Positions 63,954 through 64,000 of a stretch of 64,000 bases of DNA are shown here, piece by piece. This DNA is from Microcoleus sp. bin48.metabat.b7b8b9.023. Lineage in GTDB: Bacteria > Cyanobacteriota > Cyanobacteriia > Cyanobacteriales > Microcoleaceae. The DNA is taken from the NCBI RefSeq assembly GCF_013299185.1, contig NZ_JAAFKG010000006.1:97156-161155 (forward strand). The letters run 5' to 3'. The notes beneath the pieces were generated by a model. That model made no database searches. It had not been told where the DNA came from and was given only the letters and a program-made list of their open reading frames with translations. The position numbers were made by a program, and so were the translations under genes. Position 1 is the stretch's first letter, and each line of letters opens with the position of its first letter.

Positions 63954-64000
63954 ATGAGTTTTTCAGATGCGATCGCACTTACAGCGGTTTTGGGAGTTGG
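63954..64000 (+). CDS. Possible start of a gene cut by the window edge
   Basis: An ATG at 63954 opens a frame MSFSDAIALTAVLGV that continues past the window end. The sequence is too short to assign, and much of it is a GCGATCGC octamer, so this may be chance. Confidence 0.25.
   Translation, partial: MSFSDAIALTAVLGV

Overview
The window reads as chromosomal DNA of a filamentous, motile cyanobacterium, most likely of the Microcoleus/Oscillatoria/Phormidium type. Support comes from the Mg-chelatase H subunit (chlH), a PII-like protein, a cyanobacterial lipid-A-disaccharide-synthase-like protein, frequent GCGATCGC (HIP1) octamers and heptamer-type short tandem repeats between genes. Placement below 'filamentous cyanobacterium' is inference.

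Layout. 1-440 is a tandem array of a 67-bp unit. 0.4-20.3 kb is a sensory region: cheA-cheW-cheR on the minus strand, then a five-domain hybrid histidine kinase, a receiver-adenylate cyclase, a CheY-like receiver, a CheC phosphatase, a soluble chemoreceptor with tandem HAMP units, a dead-receiver/CheC fusion and cheB on the plus strand, followed by a receiver-EAL phosphodiesterase. A complete chemotaxis pathway therefore sits beside cAMP and c-di-GMP enzymes. 20.8-23.9 kb holds two DUF202 membrane proteins and gltD. 24.2-27.3 kb is a two-gene P-loop NTPase/TPR module. 27.4-37.8 kb has a nuclease-like protein, priA, a tnpB-type transposon gene, a membrane sensor kinase beside a substrate-binding lipoprotein, a thermospermine-synthase-like gene and a 56-codon YqaE/Pmp3 protein.

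38-42.4 kb is conflict-system-like. A NACHT-type NTPase remnant cut off by a 98-bp inverted-repeat element is followed by an EACC1-like small protein and a caspase-like protease with a membrane anchor. The EACC1/caspase junction carries a 99-bp tandem duplication. 42.4-45.1 kb has DUF4058, lpxB-like and ankyrin genes. 45.4-50.2 kb has four tandem paralogues of a secreted-type repeat protein. chlH follows, then a tightly packed run of small genes (DUF6888-like, DUF6887-like, HicB-like, Uma2), a short HTH/NB-ARC STAND protein with a palindromic upstream site, a secreted cysteine-containing protein, a vapBC pair with a broken duplicate, and finally an APC transporter with a PII-like protein whose T-loop is unusual.

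Intergenic space is rich in inverted-repeat elements, including a recurrent ~107-bp family, and in heptamer repeats. No tRNA, rRNA or CRISPR array was seen. Family names are from memory of sequence motifs; no database search was run.
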